From: Macrococcus lamae
Lineage (GTDB): Bacteria > Bacillota > Bacilli > Staphylococcales > Staphylococcaceae
NCBI RefSeq assembly: GCF_004359545.1
Contig: NZ_SCWB01000001.1
Span: 186,001-250,000, forward strand
Length of the DNA stretch: 64,000 nt
Direction of reading: 5' to 3'
Shown in pieces: positions 19,630 to 28,732 of the stretch. The notes below the pieces were generated by a model. The model ran no database searches. It saw nothing but the letters and a program-made list of their open reading frames with translations, and was not told the origin of the DNA. Positions within the stretch are counted from its first letter, which is position 1. Every line of letters starts with the position of its first letter. The translations under genes were made by a program, and so were the position numbers.

Positions 19630-20829
19630 ATGGAATTATCACATCGTGTTCAACAATTGACACCTTCATCAACACTTGCCATTACAGCTAAAGCTAATGA
19701 ACTTAAAGCAAATGGCGAGCCGGTCATCGGTCTTGCAGCAGGAGAACCTGACTTTAATACTCCAGCTAATATCATTGAAGCAGCTTTCAAAGCGGTCAAC
19801 GAAGGAAAGACTAAGTACACACCTGCAGGGGGACTTCCTGCATTGAAACAAGCCATTCAGCAGAAACTGGAAAAAGACAATTTATCTTATGAACTGAATG
19901 AAATTATGGTAGCTTCTGGTGCAAAGCATGCACTTTACAACTTGTTCCAGTCAATCTTAAATGAAGGTGACGAAGTCATCATACCGATTCCATACTGGGT
20001 GAGTTATCCTGAACAGGTGATTCTTGCCGGCGGAAAACCCGTTTTTGTCTTTACAGACGAAACTACAAACTATAAACTGACGAGAGAAATGCTTGATACT
20101 GTCGTCACTTCAAAAACTAAGGCCTTGATTCTAAATTCACCAAGCAATCCATCAGGTGTCATTTATGACAGAGAAGAGCTGGAGCAGGTTGCGAATTTCG
20201 CTGTAAGTAATGATATTATCGTGATTTCTGATGAAATTTATGAGACATTAATCTATGACGGTACTCACGTCAGTATAGCCAGCCTAAATGAAGACATTAA
20301 ACGCCTGACGATAGTCATTAACGGTGTGTCAAAAAGCCATTCGATGACTGGCTGGCGTATCGGTTATGCAGCAGGCGATGCGAAACTCATCAAAGCGATG
20401 ACTGACCTTGCCAGTCACTCAACAAGTAATCCGACAACACCGTCCCAATGGGCAGCTGTCGAAGCTTACAATGGCGATGATTCTTTTATTAAGAAAATGA
20501 ACGGCATCTTTAAAGATAGACTTGAGACCATCTATCCGAAACTGATGGAAATACCAGGTATACAATGTATTAAGCCACGAGGAGCATTCTATCTTTATCC
20601 TAATGTCAGTGAAACGATAAAGTTCTGTGGATTTAATACTGCTGACCAGTTTGTAGAACAACTGCTGGATGAAGCACTCGTTGCGGTCGTACCGGGTTCA
20701 AGTTTTGGTTCACCGGATAACATCCGGCTGTCATATGCCACTGATCTAGATTCGATGCTAGAGGCAATTGAAAGAATGAAACAATTTGTAGAGAAGAGAA
20801 TGGAGAATAACGATGAAGATAACAATTAA
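19630..20829 (+). CDS. aspB: Aspartate aminotransferase (class I/II, PLP)
   Basis: The 399-aa protein is a fold-type I aminotransferase of the AspB subgroup. It has [10 protein letters not shown] near residue 36, the Asn/Asp cofactor contacts NSPSNPSGV and [14 protein letters not shown], the PLP lysine in [16 protein letters not shown] (near 237) and the substrate arginine in NIRLSYA. It makes aspartate, the precursor of asparagine for the downstream asnS. Its last 17 bases overlap asnS, so the two are coupled. Confidence 0.92.
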   Translation: MELSHRVQQLTPSSTLAITAKANELKANGEPVIGLAAGEPDFNTPANIIEAAFKAVNEGKTKYTPAGGLPALKQAIQQKLEKDNLSYELNEIMVASGAKHALYNLFQSILNEGDEVIIPIPYWVSYPEQVILAGGKPVFVFTDETTNYKLTREMLDTVVTSKTKALILNSPSNPSGVIYDREELEQVANFAVSNDIIVISDEIYETLIYDGTHVSIASLNEDIKRLTIVINGVSKSHSMTGWRIGYAAGDAKLIKAMTDLASHSTSNPTTPSQWAAVEAYNGDDSFIKKMNGIFKDRLETIYPKLMEIPGIQCIKPRGAFYLYPNVSETIKFCGFNTADQFVEQLLDEALVAVVPGSSFGSPDNIRLSYATDLDSMLEAIERMKQFVEKRMENNDEDNN

Positions 20830-22105
20830 TCAGGCCGGCAGTCATGTCGGTGAAACAGTGACGCTAGGTGCGTGGATATTAAATAAGCGCTCAAGCGGAA
20901 AAATTGCATTTCTGCAGCTGCGTGACGGTACTGGCTTTTTGCAGGCTGTTGTTGTGAAGGAAGATATTGGAGAAGACTTGTTTAAAACGGCAAAAGGAAT
21001 TACTCAGGAGAGTTCATTATATGTGACAGGAGTCATCAAAGAAGACGCGCGTTCAGACTTCGGCTATGAAATGGAAGTCACAAATCTTGAGATTATCCAT
21101 GAAGCAGTAGACTATCCGATTACGCCAAAAGCTCATGGTCCTGAGTTTCTGCTGGACAATCGTCATCTATGGCTGCGTTCCAAGCGTCAGCATGCAGTGA
21201 TGAAAATTAGAAATGAAGTCATCCGTGCGACTTACGAGTTTTTTAATAACGAAGGCTTCACGAAAATTGATCCGCCGATTCTGACAGGAAGTGCACCAGA
21301 AGGAACCAGTGAATTGTTCCATACTAAGTACTTCGAAGAAGATGCATTTCTTTCTCAAAGTGGTCAGCTCTATATGGAAGCGGCAGCGATGGCTCATGGT
21401 AAGGTATTTTCCTTTGGACCGACATTCCGTGCTGAAAAATCAAAAACAAGACGGCATTTAATCGAATTCTGGATGATTGAGCCGGAGATGGCTTTCTGTG
21501 AACACGAAGACAGTCTTGAAGTTCAGGAGAACTACGTCAGTTACGTCGTCCAGTCTGTCCTAAAAAACTGTGTACTCGATCTCAAGATTTTAGGACGAGA
21601 CACTGAAAAGCTTGCAAAAGTAGCAGCACCATTTCCACGCATTTCATATACTGAAGCGATTGACCGACTTAAAGAATGGGGATTTGATGATATTGAATGG
21701 GGAGATGATTTCGGGGCACCTCATGAAACAGCTATCGCTAATCATTTCGATCTGCCGGTATTTATCATCAACTATCCAACAAAAATCAAACCGTTTTATA
21801 TGCAGCCGAACCCCGATGAGGAAGGTACAGTAAAATGTGCTGACTTAATAGCACCTGAAGGATACGGTGAAATCATCGGTGGGTCCGAACGTATTAACGA
21901 TCTTAAGCTGCTGGAAGAACGCATTAATGAACATGGTCTCGATCCAGAATCATATTCTTATTATACTGATTTACGAAAATATGGCAGCGTACCTCACTCA
22001 GGATTTGGTCTCGGTCTGGAACGTACAGTTGCCTGGTTGTCCGGTGTCGAGCATGTGAGAGAAACAAGCCCATTCCCGCGACTACTGAACAGATTATATC
22101 CATAA
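20813..22105 (+). CDS. asnS: Asparaginyl-tRNA synthetase
   Basis: A 430-aa class IIb synthetase. The N-terminal OB-fold anticodon-binding domain (about 1-110) contains [21 protein letters not shown]. The catalytic core has motif 2 with [21 protein letters not shown] (near 205-225) and motif 3 [12 protein letters not shown] (near 400). The core and the short length fit AsnRS rather than AspRS or LysRS. It starts within aspB and ends at a terminator. I see no T-box leader upstream. Confidence 0.95.
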   Translation: MKITINQAGSHVGETVTLGAWILNKRSSGKIAFLQLRDGTGFLQAVVVKEDIGEDLFKTAKGITQESSLYVTGVIKEDARSDFGYEMEVTNLEIIHEAVDYPITPKAHGPEFLLDNRHLWLRSKRQHAVMKIRNEVIRATYEFFNNEGFTKIDPPILTGSAPEGTSELFHTKYFEEDAFLSQSGQLYMEAAAMAHGKVFSFGPTFRAEKSKTRRHLIEFWMIEPEMAFCEHEDSLEVQENYVSYVVQSVLKNCVLDLKILGRDTEKLAKVAAPFPRISYTEAIDRLKEWGFDDIEWGDDFGAPHETAIANHFDLPVFIINYPTKIKPFYMQPNPDEEGTVKCADLIAPEGYGEIIGGSERINDLKLLEERINEHGLDPESYSYYTDLRKYGSVPHSGFGLGLERTVAWLSGVEHVRETSPFPRLLNRLYP

Positions 22106-22111
22106 TAAAAC

Positions 22112-22146
22112 AAAGAGGCTGAAACGCATGTTTCAACCTCTTTCTT
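22112..22146 (+). terminator. Terminator between asnS and dnaD
   Basis: AAAGAGGCTGAAAC pairs with GTTTCAACCTCTTT (one bulge or mismatch) across a GCAT loop, followed by CTT. The T tract is short, and the dnaD start is 13 bases away, so some transcription probably continues into dnaD. Confidence 0.7.
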
Positions 22147-22158
22147 GCAGGTGAAAAA

Positions 22159-22827
22159 ATGTTTCAATATATTAATCAACAGCTAGCTGTCCCTAAGCGC
22201 CTAATTAGTAATTACTCAAAGCTCGGCATCAATGAAACAGAACTAGTTATTCTTCTAAAAATGATTTTGATCAGCAGTGAAAGCAATGAAATGCCTTCAT
22301 TTGAAGCAGTAGCAAAAGAAACATCTCTCGACGTTAATCAAGTCGCGACATTAATCCAGGGTCTTATTCAAAAAGACATGCTGCAGGTGACTGTCAATCA
22401 TTCTGACAGTCACTATAGTGAACATTTCTCTCTTCAGCCCCTTGACGATAAACTAGCGGCATTAGATATTCCAGCTGATGTCATCAATAAGCAGCTTGAT
22501 TTTACTCAGCTGTTTGAGCGTTTTGAAGTTCAGTTTGGACGGCCCCTTACACCGATTGAGATGCAGACATTGACCCATTGGATTGATACAGATCATCATT
22601 CTACTGAGCTGATCAATACAGCACTGGATGAAGCGACAGTTCATGACAAACTCAGCTTTAAATATATTGACCGGATATTGCTGAATTGGAAGAAACGAAA
22701 CGTAAAAACAATCGATGACTCTAAAGCGGTAAGAAAAGATTTTCAGCAGACGAAGCAGTTCACTAAGACAATTGAGAACTTCCCGGTGTTTGACTGGGTC
22801 AATGGAGAAAACCCTTATGATAAGTAA
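22159..22827 (+). CDS. dnaD: DNA replication initiation protein DnaD
   Basis: DnaD helps open oriC and load the helicase in Gram-positive bacteria. The 222-aa product has an N-terminal winged-helix domain (about 1-95, including LGINETELVILLKMIL). A C-terminal DnaB/DnaD domain (about 110-185) contains FERFEVQFGRPLTPIEMQTL and the motif YIDRILLNWKKRNVKT. AGGTGAAA precedes the ATG. The dnaD-nth overlap of 11 bases is conserved in Bacillus and Staphylococcus. Confidence 0.92.
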   Translation: MFQYINQQLAVPKRLISNYSKLGINETELVILLKMILISSESNEMPSFEAVAKETSLDVNQVATLIQGLIQKDMLQVTVNHSDSHYSEHFSLQPLDDKLAALDIPADVINKQLDFTQLFERFEVQFGRPLTPIEMQTLTHWIDTDHHSTELINTALDEATVHDKLSFKYIDRILLNWKKRNVKTIDDSKAVRKDFQQTKQFTKTIENFPVFDWVNGENPYDK

Positions 22828-23476
22828 GAAGAAGACAATTGAAATGATCGATGTTATCGGTCAAATGTATCCGGATGCTGAATGTGAGCTGGTTCATGAA
22901 AATCCATTTGAACTGACCATAGCAGTATTAATGTCTGCACAGTGTACTGATGCAGCAGTAAACAGAGTCACACGTACGTTGTTTCAGAAATATAAAACAC
23001 CGGAAGACTATCTTTCTGTACCAGTAGAAGAACTGATGGAAGACATCAGATCAATTGGTCTGTTTAGAAACAAGGCAAAAAACATTCAGGCACTGTGTCA
23101 AATATTGATTGACCAGTACAACGGTGAAATACCACGTGAGCATAGTGAACTAGTGAAACTTCCGGGGGTAGGCAGAAAAACTGCTAATGTCGTTGTTTCT
23201 GTAGCTTATGGTGTGCCGGCCTTAGCGGTCGATACGCATGTTGAGCGGGTATCTAAACGACTCGGAATATGTAAGTGGAAAGATAATGTCCTGCAGGTAG
23301 AGGAAACTTTATGCAATAAAATTCCACGAGAACGCTGGAATAAGACGCATCATCAGTTAATATTCTTTGGTCGATATCATTGTCTCGCGAGAAATCCAAA
23401 ATGCAATGAGTGCCCACTGCTTATAGACTGCAGAGAAGGGCGAAAGCGGAAGAAGGTGATCATAGATGCAGGCTGA
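22817..23476 (+). CDS. nth: Endonuclease III
   Basis: This base-excision repair glycosylase/AP lyase removes oxidised pyrimidines. The 219-aa product shows the helix-hairpin-helix LPGVGRKTANVVVS with the catalytic lysine (near 118-122), the catalytic aspartate in VDTHVERV, and the 4Fe-4S loop with cysteines spaced C-x6-C-x2-C-x5-C at the C-terminus. I chose ATG 22817 (MISKKKTIE) because GGAG lies 9 bases upstream; the longer frame is inside dnaD. Confidence 0.95.
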   Translation: MISKKKTIEMIDVIGQMYPDAECELVHENPFELTIAVLMSAQCTDAAVNRVTRTLFQKYKTPEDYLSVPVEELMEDIRSIGLFRNKAKNIQALCQILIDQYNGEIPREHSELVKLPGVGRKTANVVVSVAYGVPALAVDTHVERVSKRLGICKWKDNVLQVEETLCNKIPRERWNKTHHQLIFFGRYHCLARNPKCNECPLLIDCREGRKRKKVIIDAG

Positions 23477-23795
23477 AGAATGGTTTTCAATGAAAGAAAC
23501 AGAACTGGATAAACTTGCAGATAGTAAGCATCTTCATCAGGAAGAAGGTGTACAGCTGATTGCGGAGTATAGAATCGCGCTACTTGAAATGATGTTTGAG
23601 ATCAATGATCGTCGGACTGTTAACCTATCCGAACTTTCGGAACTTGAATATAAACCACTCAATGTCGTTGAACGCGTTGATTATTTTTCTCAGAATAAAT
23701 TTCACTTCATGCGTTACCAGCAGATGAAAACGATGAGACAAGAACTGAAGAAATTAAAAGCAGTGATGGAAATCAGAAAGAAACGAAAAATATAG
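23466..23795 (+). CDS. ypoC: YpoC-like protein of unknown function
   Basis: A 109-aa, charged, helical protein (EEWFSMKETELDKLADSKHL at the start, a basic C-terminus ending RKKRKI) overlapping nth by 11 bases. In Bacillus the gene after dnaD-nth is ypoC, a small protein of similar size; this is the main basis of the name. No known domain or catalytic motif is visible. AAGGTGAT lies about 7 bases before the ATG. Confidence 0.65.
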   Translation: MQAEEWFSMKETELDKLADSKHLHQEEGVQLIAEYRIALLEMMFEINDRRTVNLSELSELEYKPLNVVERVDYFSQNKFHFMRYQQMKTMRQELKKLKAVMEIRKKRKI

Positions 23796-23797
23796 TT

Positions 23798-23843
23798 AAA
23801 AAGACCTTGAAGGATTGCTTTGTTCCATTCAAGGTCTTTTTTG
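23798..23843. terminator. Bidirectional terminator between ypoC and pbp2
   Basis: AAAAAGACCTTGAA pairs with TTCAAGGTCTTTTT around a 16-base loop. A and T tracts on both sides suit the converging ypoC and pbp2 transcripts. Confidence 0.88.
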
Positions 23844-23857
23844 TGAAGTTGTAATAA

Positions 23858-26266
23858 TTATTGTCCTCTCGCTGCTCTTTCACGTGCAGCCTTGAGGTCA
23901 GCGGCAGCTTTTTCACTCGCCGCTTTAAGCTCGGCTGCTGCTTTATCACTGGCTGCTTTTAAATCTTTGGCAGCCTGCTCATTGGGGGTAAGTTCTGTCG
24001 TAGGAACTTCAGTTGTTGTTTCTGTAGTTCTTTGTTCCATCTTGGTTTCGGTCGTTGGTTTTTCTGTCGTCGCTTTTTCTGTCGTCGTCCGCTCAGTTGT
24101 CACTTTTTCTGTCGTCACAGCTTCTTTGGCAGCCTGTTCAGTCGTCACAGCCTCCTGCTCAGTCTGTTTTGCAGAAGAGGCTGCACGTTCATTGGATGAT
24201 CGTACAGCTTCTGTGGTGTTGGTAGGATATTCTATTGATGGTTTATTAGGATCAGTTGTTATAGAATTATCAGGATTTGTTCCTGTGACTTTCAACTCTG
24301 TACCGATATCAGTAACAGAAGCCGGCTTGTCAAAGTCTTTGCCATCAATCGTACTGATTTCAGTCATTACATTTTTATAAAGGATTTGCGGCAGTATTTG
24401 TTCATCATGACCGACAAATGAATTTTCACCGTTCTCAGCAATCTTTGTGAAACCCATCCATACTGACACCGTATACTGCGGTGTATAGCCGTTAATCCAC
24501 ACATCTTTTGCAGCAGAATCCGGCAGATTATATTCCTGGTATGTTTCATCGGCATAAGTCGTTGTTCCTGTCTTTCCTGCCATATTAAGTCCAGGAATTC
24601 CGGTGCCATAACCAGAACCATACGGCTCAAATACATCTTTCAGCATATCTGTAATCATGTAAGCAGTATAATCTTCCATCACTTTTTCAGATTTGCGGGT
24701 GAATTTAATCGTTTCATCATCTTGAGTAACGATTTTTCTGATAGCAGTTGCTTCATTGTACTGGCCGTTGTTGCCGAAAGCAGAGAAGGCTGCTGCCATC
24801 TGTTTGGTCGAGAATTCAGCAGCACCACCACCTAATGCTTCAGCAGGACCCAGATCTTTAGTAGGGAACTTAAGACCTAAATCTTTTGCGAAGTTATAAG
24901 ATGCATCTGTTGAATCGTTTTTCATAACTTGGAATGTTTTCAATGCAGGAACATTGTAACTTTTTCGAAGCGCATCACGCATCGTGACTATTCCGTGACT
25001 TTGCGTATCATAGTTTCTGAATTTGTTCCCGTTGATATCATATTCACTTTCATCCTGTATTTTATGGTCAGTCGGCCATTTTTTGTTTTCAATGATCGGA
25101 CCGTAACTTAAGATGGGTTTTATCGTAGAACCTACAGCATGAGCATCAGTGGCCTGATTTCGATCAACGACATCTTTATAGTTACGACCGCCGGAAATTG
25201 CTGCGAGTCCACCGGTTTTAGTATCTAGAATTGTTACACCAGTCTGGTTATATTTATTTTTATAGATGTTCAGATTATCGACATTATTTTGTAGTGTCTG
25301 CTGAGCGTTCATATCCATATTGGTGTAGATACTAAGTCCGCTCGTTAATATATCATTGATGGATTTTCCTTTAAATTCTTTATTATTTTTGATTTCATCT
25401 TTGATGACATTGACATATGATGCATATCTCTCATCATTCTGTTCGATATTTTGACGGTCGGCAGTTGTTCTTTCTACTAAATTCGCCGTTAAATCTTCGT
25501 TCTGAGCCTTCTCCATCTCTTCTTTAGTGATTCTATTATGACGGTTCATTAAATATAGAACGGTATCTTTTCTTTTTTCTGCTGCTTCTGGATGGTCGTA
25601 TATGTTATAAGCGTTAGGAATTTGAGGGAGGCCTGCAAGATATGCAGATTCAGCTAATGTCAGCTCATTTAAATCTTTATTAAAATAATAATCGGCTGCT
25701 GTTTTGATACCGTATATTCCGTCAGAATAGTAGATTTTGTTCATATACATTTCAAAGATATCATTTTTACCATATTCCTGTTCAAGACGGTAAGATAAAT
25801 ATGCTTCCTGGGCTTTACGCTCAATAGATTTTTTATCTGTTAAAAATGAACGTTTGACAACTTGCTGAGTCAAAGTTGATGCCCCTTGTGAACCGAATCC
25901 ACCGGTAATATTCTTGAATACAGCACCAGTCAGCCGTTTAAAGTCAAGTGCTCCGTGTTCGTAGAAACGGTTATCTTCAGTCGCAAGGACGGCGTCACGC
26001 ATCTGGTCAGGGATGTCAGCGAACTTCACACTTTCCCGTTTTTGCCCCATGTACAGGACAGTAGCAAGATTATCATTTTTGTCATATATTTTTGTCGGAA
26101 GCTGATCTCTTAAGCTGCTTTCGTTAAAGGAAGGCGCCTTCCATGCATAGTAGATGAACATGCCAAGACCTAATACCAGCATCAAAGCAGCGGCGATGAC
26201 AATACCCCCGATTATCTGTAGTATTAATTTCTTAGTATTTCTTTTTTTCTTTTTGCTTGTGGCCAT
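23858..26266 (-). CDS. pbp2: Penicillin-binding protein 2 (class A, bifunctional) with unusual repeat tail
   Basis: PBP2 polymerises lipid II and cross-links peptidoglycan. The 802-aa protein has a basic cytoplasmic start, one membrane helix (about 14-37), a GT51 transglycosylase domain (ATEDNRFYEHGALDF near 90) and a transpeptidase domain. Its motifs are GSTIKP (active-site serine near 380), SYN and KTGTT. S. aureus PBP2 is about 720 aa. The excess is a C-terminal tail from about residue 690, made of TTE-type repeats and then three 11-residue Ala/Lys/Asp repeats. It is four bases after recU on the minus strand, the conserved recU-pbp2 operon. Confidence 0.95.
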   Translation of the reverse strand: MATSKKKKRNTKKLILQIIGGIVIAAALMLVLGLGMFIYYAWKAPSFNESSLRDQLPTKIYDKNDNLATVLYMGQKRESVKFADIPDQMRDAVLATEDNRFYEHGALDFKRLTGAVFKNITGGFGSQGASTLTQQVVKRSFLTDKKSIERKAQEAYLSYRLEQEYGKNDIFEMYMNKIYYSDGIYGIKTAADYYFNKDLNELTLAESAYLAGLPQIPNAYNIYDHPEAAEKRKDTVLYLMNRHNRITKEEMEKAQNEDLTANLVERTTADRQNIEQNDERYASYVNVIKDEIKNNKEFKGKSINDILTSGLSIYTNMDMNAQQTLQNNVDNLNIYKNKYNQTGVTILDTKTGGLAAISGGRNYKDVVDRNQATDAHAVGSTIKPILSYGPIIENKKWPTDHKIQDESEYDINGNKFRNYDTQSHGIVTMRDALRKSYNVPALKTFQVMKNDSTDASYNFAKDLGLKFPTKDLGPAEALGGGAAEFSTKQMAAAFSAFGNNGQYNEATAIRKIVTQDDETIKFTRKSEKVMEDYTAYMITDMLKDVFEPYGSGYGTGIPGLNMAGKTGTTTYADETYQEYNLPDSAAKDVWINGYTPQYTVSVWMGFTKIAENGENSFVGHDEQILPQILYKNVMTEISTIDGKDFDKPASVTDIGTELKVTGTNPDNSITTDPNKPSIEYPTNTTEAVRSSNERAASSAKQTEQEAVTTEQAAKEAVTTEKVTTERTTTEKATTEKPTTETKMEQRTTETTTEVPTTELTPNEQAAKDLKAASDKAAAELKAASEKAAADLKAARERAARGQ
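23876..24148 (-). repeat. Low-complexity repeat region encoding the PBP2 tail
   Basis: This part of pbp2 encodes degenerate TTEK/TTER units (about residues 707-758). Three hendecads follow (AAKDLKAASDK, AAAELKAASEK, AAADLKAARER; about 765-797). On the plus strand the DNA shows recurring TTTCTGTCGTC. The composition biases the other frames, which is why a long Val/Ser/Ala-rich open frame appears opposite it. Confidence 0.8.
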
Positions 26267-26269
26267 GAA

Positions 26270-26878
26270 TTAATCCTCACTCTCATCTTTCATGTTTAAG
26301 GCTGCTAAATAATCCAGCCGTGGTTGATATTGATATGGTATTAATATACCATCCTTCTTAATTTCTGTTAAAGCAATTGATTTTCTGCCACCGGACATAT
26401 AGCGATTCCAGTAAAACATTAAATGTTCCAGAAGGAGTAGATAAACTTCTTCCCAGTGAGTGAATTGAATCAGCAAAAAACAAATACCACCCTGCTGATC
26501 GACCTGCTGCATATGCTCAATTTGGTGGTGATGAATGTTCTGAAGAGGGAAACTTGTTTTATTATGTGTTTCCTTTGCCTCAAAATCAATGTGTTTACCA
26601 CTGTAGATGCCATTATAATCAGTAGTTGACGGAGTTTTGAAATAAGCCTCCTTGATCACTGCTTTACTTCTCATCGGATAATCCACTTTAACGATTTGAA
26701 CTGGAGTAGGTTTCTTATGAATTACTGCAATCTGACGTGTGATATAATATTGATTGGTCTTATCTATTGCGTCTTCAAAAGACATCCCTCTTTTACCATA
26801 TTCAATCTTACTATGTTTCTCCTGCTTTGTAACTAAGTCTTTAGTTGTATGTTTTTTTCCGTTAGGATAGTTTACCAT
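26270..26878 (-). CDS. recU: Holliday junction resolvase RecU
   Basis: RecU cleaves Holliday junctions in Firmicutes. The 202-aa product has the nuclease core [20 protein letters not shown] (about 92-111, with the D and E-x-K metal/catalytic residues), followed by [14 protein letters not shown], and a basic N-terminus. The length matches the family. It is the first gene of the minus-strand recU-pbp2 operon, four bases before pbp2. Confidence 0.94.
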   Translation of the reverse strand: MVNYPNGKKHTTKDLVTKQEKHSKIEYGKRGMSFEDAIDKTNQYYITRQIAVIHKKPTPVQIVKVDYPMRSKAVIKEAYFKTPSTTDYNGIYSGKHIDFEAKETHNKTSFPLQNIHHHQIEHMQQVDQQGGICFLLIQFTHWEEVYLLLLEHLMFYWNRYMSGGRKSIALTEIKKDGILIPYQYQPRLDYLAALNMKDESED

Positions 26879-26902
26879 TCCAATTCATCCCGTTTTTCTT
26901 GT

Positions 26903-26929
26903 ATTATAGACATATAGATGATTTTACCA
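26903..26929 (-). promoter_or_regulatory. Candidate promoter elements for recU-pbp2
   Basis: On the minus strand TGGTAAAAT (an extended -10, 26921-26929) and a further TATAAT (26903-26908) lie 25-50 bases before the recU start. No clear -35 fits either, so which one is used is uncertain. Confidence 0.35.
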
Positions 26930-26952
26930 TATCTAAAGAGAGGTTACGCTTA

Positions 26953-27288
26953 ATGTTACATGAATGTATCCAATTTTTAATCGAAGACTTGTCCGCCATT
27001 GATAATAATTTTGACGCTGCTAAAAATGGCCGTGAGTTTAACTTCGTCATTGATATACAGCCATTTACTGAACAAGTAGACGGCCACCTCAACGACTTTC
27101 TTCTTTATAAGGATGAAATCATTGCGATGAGACTGATGAATCCTATTAAACTTGATCTTATGGTTACCCATTTAAAAGAACTGTCGGTTGCGTGTTTCTT
27201 TGAAAAAACAAGCAAGAAGGTTTTTATCGATCAGTTTAAAGCTGTCCAGCATGACCTTCATTATATTGAAAGACAGTCAAGCTTATGA
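26953..27288 (+). CDS. yppE: DUF1798-family protein, YppE-like
   Basis: A 111-aa helical protein with no catalytic motif, similar in size and pattern to B. subtilis YppE (a small helical-bundle protein of unknown role). I start at ATG 26953 (MLHECIQF) because AGAGAGG at 26937-26943 is correctly placed; the 18 residues that a start at 26899 would add run through the intergenic region facing recU. Divergent to recU and four bases overlapping ypsA, the same order as in Bacillus and Staphylococcus. Confidence 0.75.
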   Translation: MLHECIQFLIEDLSAIDNNFDAAKNGREFNFVIDIQPFTEQVDGHLNDFLLYKDEIIAMRLMNPIKLDLMVTHLKELSVACFFEKTSKKVFIDQFKAVQHDLHYIERQSSL

Positions 27289-27842
27289 AGACAATGTATG
27301 TCACTGGGTATAAGCCATTTGAACTCAATATATTTAAGAATAGTCAGCCGGAAGTGAAATATATCAAGCTGTTTCTTCAGGAACGGCTGAAGCAGTATGC
27401 TGAAGAAGGATTGGAATGGGTGATCATTAGTGGTCAGCTTGGTATTGAATTGTGGGCAGCAGAAGCAGCGATTCGTCTGAAAAAGAATTATGGGCTAAAG
27501 CTTGCTATAATTACTCCTTTTTTAGAGCATACATCAAAATGGAATGAAGAGAATCAGCTGTATTATCAGAAGATCAATGATTCCGCAGATTTTATCTCAA
27601 CTGTTTTTGAACAGCCCTACCTGGGAGGATACATGTTCAAGGCAGCTACTGAATTTATATTGAACAATACAGACGGCACACTTCTGCTATATGATGATGA
27701 ACGAGAAGGAAGTCCGAAATATACATTACATACCCTCATTGATTTTACGGCTGAAAATGACTATACTATGGATATTATTTCACTTGATGATTTATCAGTG
27801 TTCATAAACGACTATTTAAGTAATCAATGGGAGAATGGATGA
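27285..27842 (+). CDS. ypsA: DUF1273/SLOG-family protein YpsA
   Basis: The 185-aa protein belongs to the YpsA group of the SLOG (Rossmann-like, nucleotide-binding) superfamily. It begins with a beta strand and loop, MYVTGYKPFELNIF, has the glycine-containing strand EWVIISGQLGIELWAAEAAI (about 49-68), and LLLYDDEREGSPKYTL near 140. YpsA has been linked to cell division in B. subtilis and S. aureus, and here it lies just upstream of the division gene gpsB. Ligand and reaction are unknown. Confidence 0.85.
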   Translation: MKTMYVTGYKPFELNIFKNSQPEVKYIKLFLQERLKQYAEEGLEWVIISGQLGIELWAAEAAIRLKKNYGLKLAIITPFLEHTSKWNEENQLYYQKINDSADFISTVFEQPYLGGYMFKAATEFILNNTDGTLLLYDDEREGSPKYTLHTLIDFTAENDYTMDIISLDDLSVFINDYLSNQWENG

Positions 27843-27852
27843 GGTGTAATAA

Positions 27853-28164
27853 ATGGAAGATTTAACTTTAAAATTATCTGCAAAAGATATTTACGAAAAA
27901 GAATTTGAAAGAACAATGATCCGTGGTTTTAAACCAGAAGATGTTGATGGTTTTCTTGATGAAGTGATTGCAGATTATCAGAAGATGGACGATCTCAACA
28001 ATCAGCTGTTAAAAGTAATGGATGAAAACAAAAAGCTGAAAAGAGAAGTAGAAGACTTGAGAATTCGAGTGGCAACCGGCAGACATGAATCAAGTGCTCA
28101 ACATAATAACTATGATCTTATGAAAAGAATTTCTAATCTAGAAAAAGCTGTTTTTGGAAAATAG
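27853..28164 (+). CDS. gpsB: Cell-division protein GpsB
   Basis: GpsB is a DivIVA-like adaptor that links division and peptidoglycan synthesis and binds PBPs. The 103-aa product has the DivIVA membrane-binding N-domain ([16 protein letters not shown], then [15 protein letters not shown], about 11-43), a coiled coil (about 44-75) and the short C-terminal trimerisation segment [15 protein letters not shown]. It is adjacent to ypsA and upstream of rnpB, the standard order. Confidence 0.95.
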   Translation: MEDLTLKLSAKDIYEKEFERTMIRGFKPEDVDGFLDEVIADYQKMDDLNNQLLKVMDENKKLKREVEDLRIRVATGRHESSAQHNNYDLMKRISNLEKAVFGK

Positions 28165-28181
28165 TATTTTTTTTAGTAATG

Positions 28182-28190
28182 TGATATAAT
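28182..28190 (+). promoter_or_regulatory. Extended -10 promoter of rnpB
   Basis: TGATATAAT (TG-n-TATAAT) lies about 7 bases before the predicted 5' end of the RNase P RNA. The stretch before it is T-rich, without a clear -35. Confidence 0.6.
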
Positions 28191-28196
28191 TAAAAA

Positions 28197-28598
28197 CACT
28201 TGCGAAGATATCTCGGATAATCGCTATATACTTAGTATGTAGAGGAAAGTCCATGCTCACACAGACCTGAGATGGCTGTAGTGATCGTGCCTGGCGAAAC
28301 AATAAGCCAGGGCATTAATTTGACGGCAACGAACAGACCTAAGTCTTTAGATATGGTTTCAGTAGTTTGAAAGTGCCACAGTGACGTAGCTTTTTTAGAA
28401 ATAAAAAAGGTGGAACGCGGTAAACCCCTCGAGTGAGCAATCCAAATTTGGTAGGAGCACTTTTCTAGCGGAAATGAACGTATAGAAGAGGTATGGTTAC
28501 ATACAGACAGATGATTATCACCGGCGTACGAGAGTAACTAGACTCGCTAGCAGTACTAAGGAACAGAACATGGCTTACAGAGATATCTTTCTAGGTTA
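28197..28598 (+). ncRNA. rnpB: RNase P RNA, Bacillus type B
   Basis: This is the catalytic RNA that matures tRNA 5' ends. The terminal P1 helix is visible: AAGATATCTC (28205-28214) pairs perfectly with GAGATATCTT (28580-28589). Conserved segments include GAGGAAAGTCCATGCTCAC, GTGCCACAGTGACGTAGC, GGTGGAACGCGGTAAACCCC, TCGAGTGAGCAATCCAAATT and the 3' ACAGAACATGGCTTA, which match the staphylococcal type B RNA as I know it. Exact ends are estimated from the -10 box and the terminator. Confidence 0.95.
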
Positions 28599-28626
28599 GC
28601 TCTCCGGTTAAAGGAGAGCTTTTTTG
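28599..28626 (+). terminator. Rho-independent terminator of rnpB
   Basis: GCTCTCC (28599-28605) pairs with GGAGAGC (28613-28619) and is followed by six T residues. Confidence 0.9.
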
Positions 28627-28675
28627 TTTGTCATTTAATCAAATATAAATGATATGATGGAGAGGAACTATTTTT

Positions 28676-28705
28676 TTGAATAATTAATTATAATAACAAT
28701 ATTAT
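28676..28705 (+). promoter_or_regulatory. Candidate promoter of rlmL (TTGAAT-18-TATTAT)
   Basis: TTGAAT at 28676-28681 and TATTAT at 28700-28705 with 18 bp between, 28 bases before the gene. The surrounding sequence is very AT-rich, so alternatives are easy to find. Confidence 0.35.
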
Positions 28706-28732
28706 GTAAACTTATATTTAAAGGAGAATAAT

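Noticed and set aside
19561-20812. Possible T-box leader for aspB-asnS
   Set aside because: The leader between the -10 and aspB is only about 30 nt, far too short for a T-box, and asnS itself starts inside aspB.
23892-24380. A 162-codon open frame on the plus strand opposite the end of pbp2, rich in Val, Ser and Ala
   Set aside because: It is the mirror of the repetitive pbp2 tail; the repeats keep the opposite frame free of stops. It has no ribosome-binding site and no known family.
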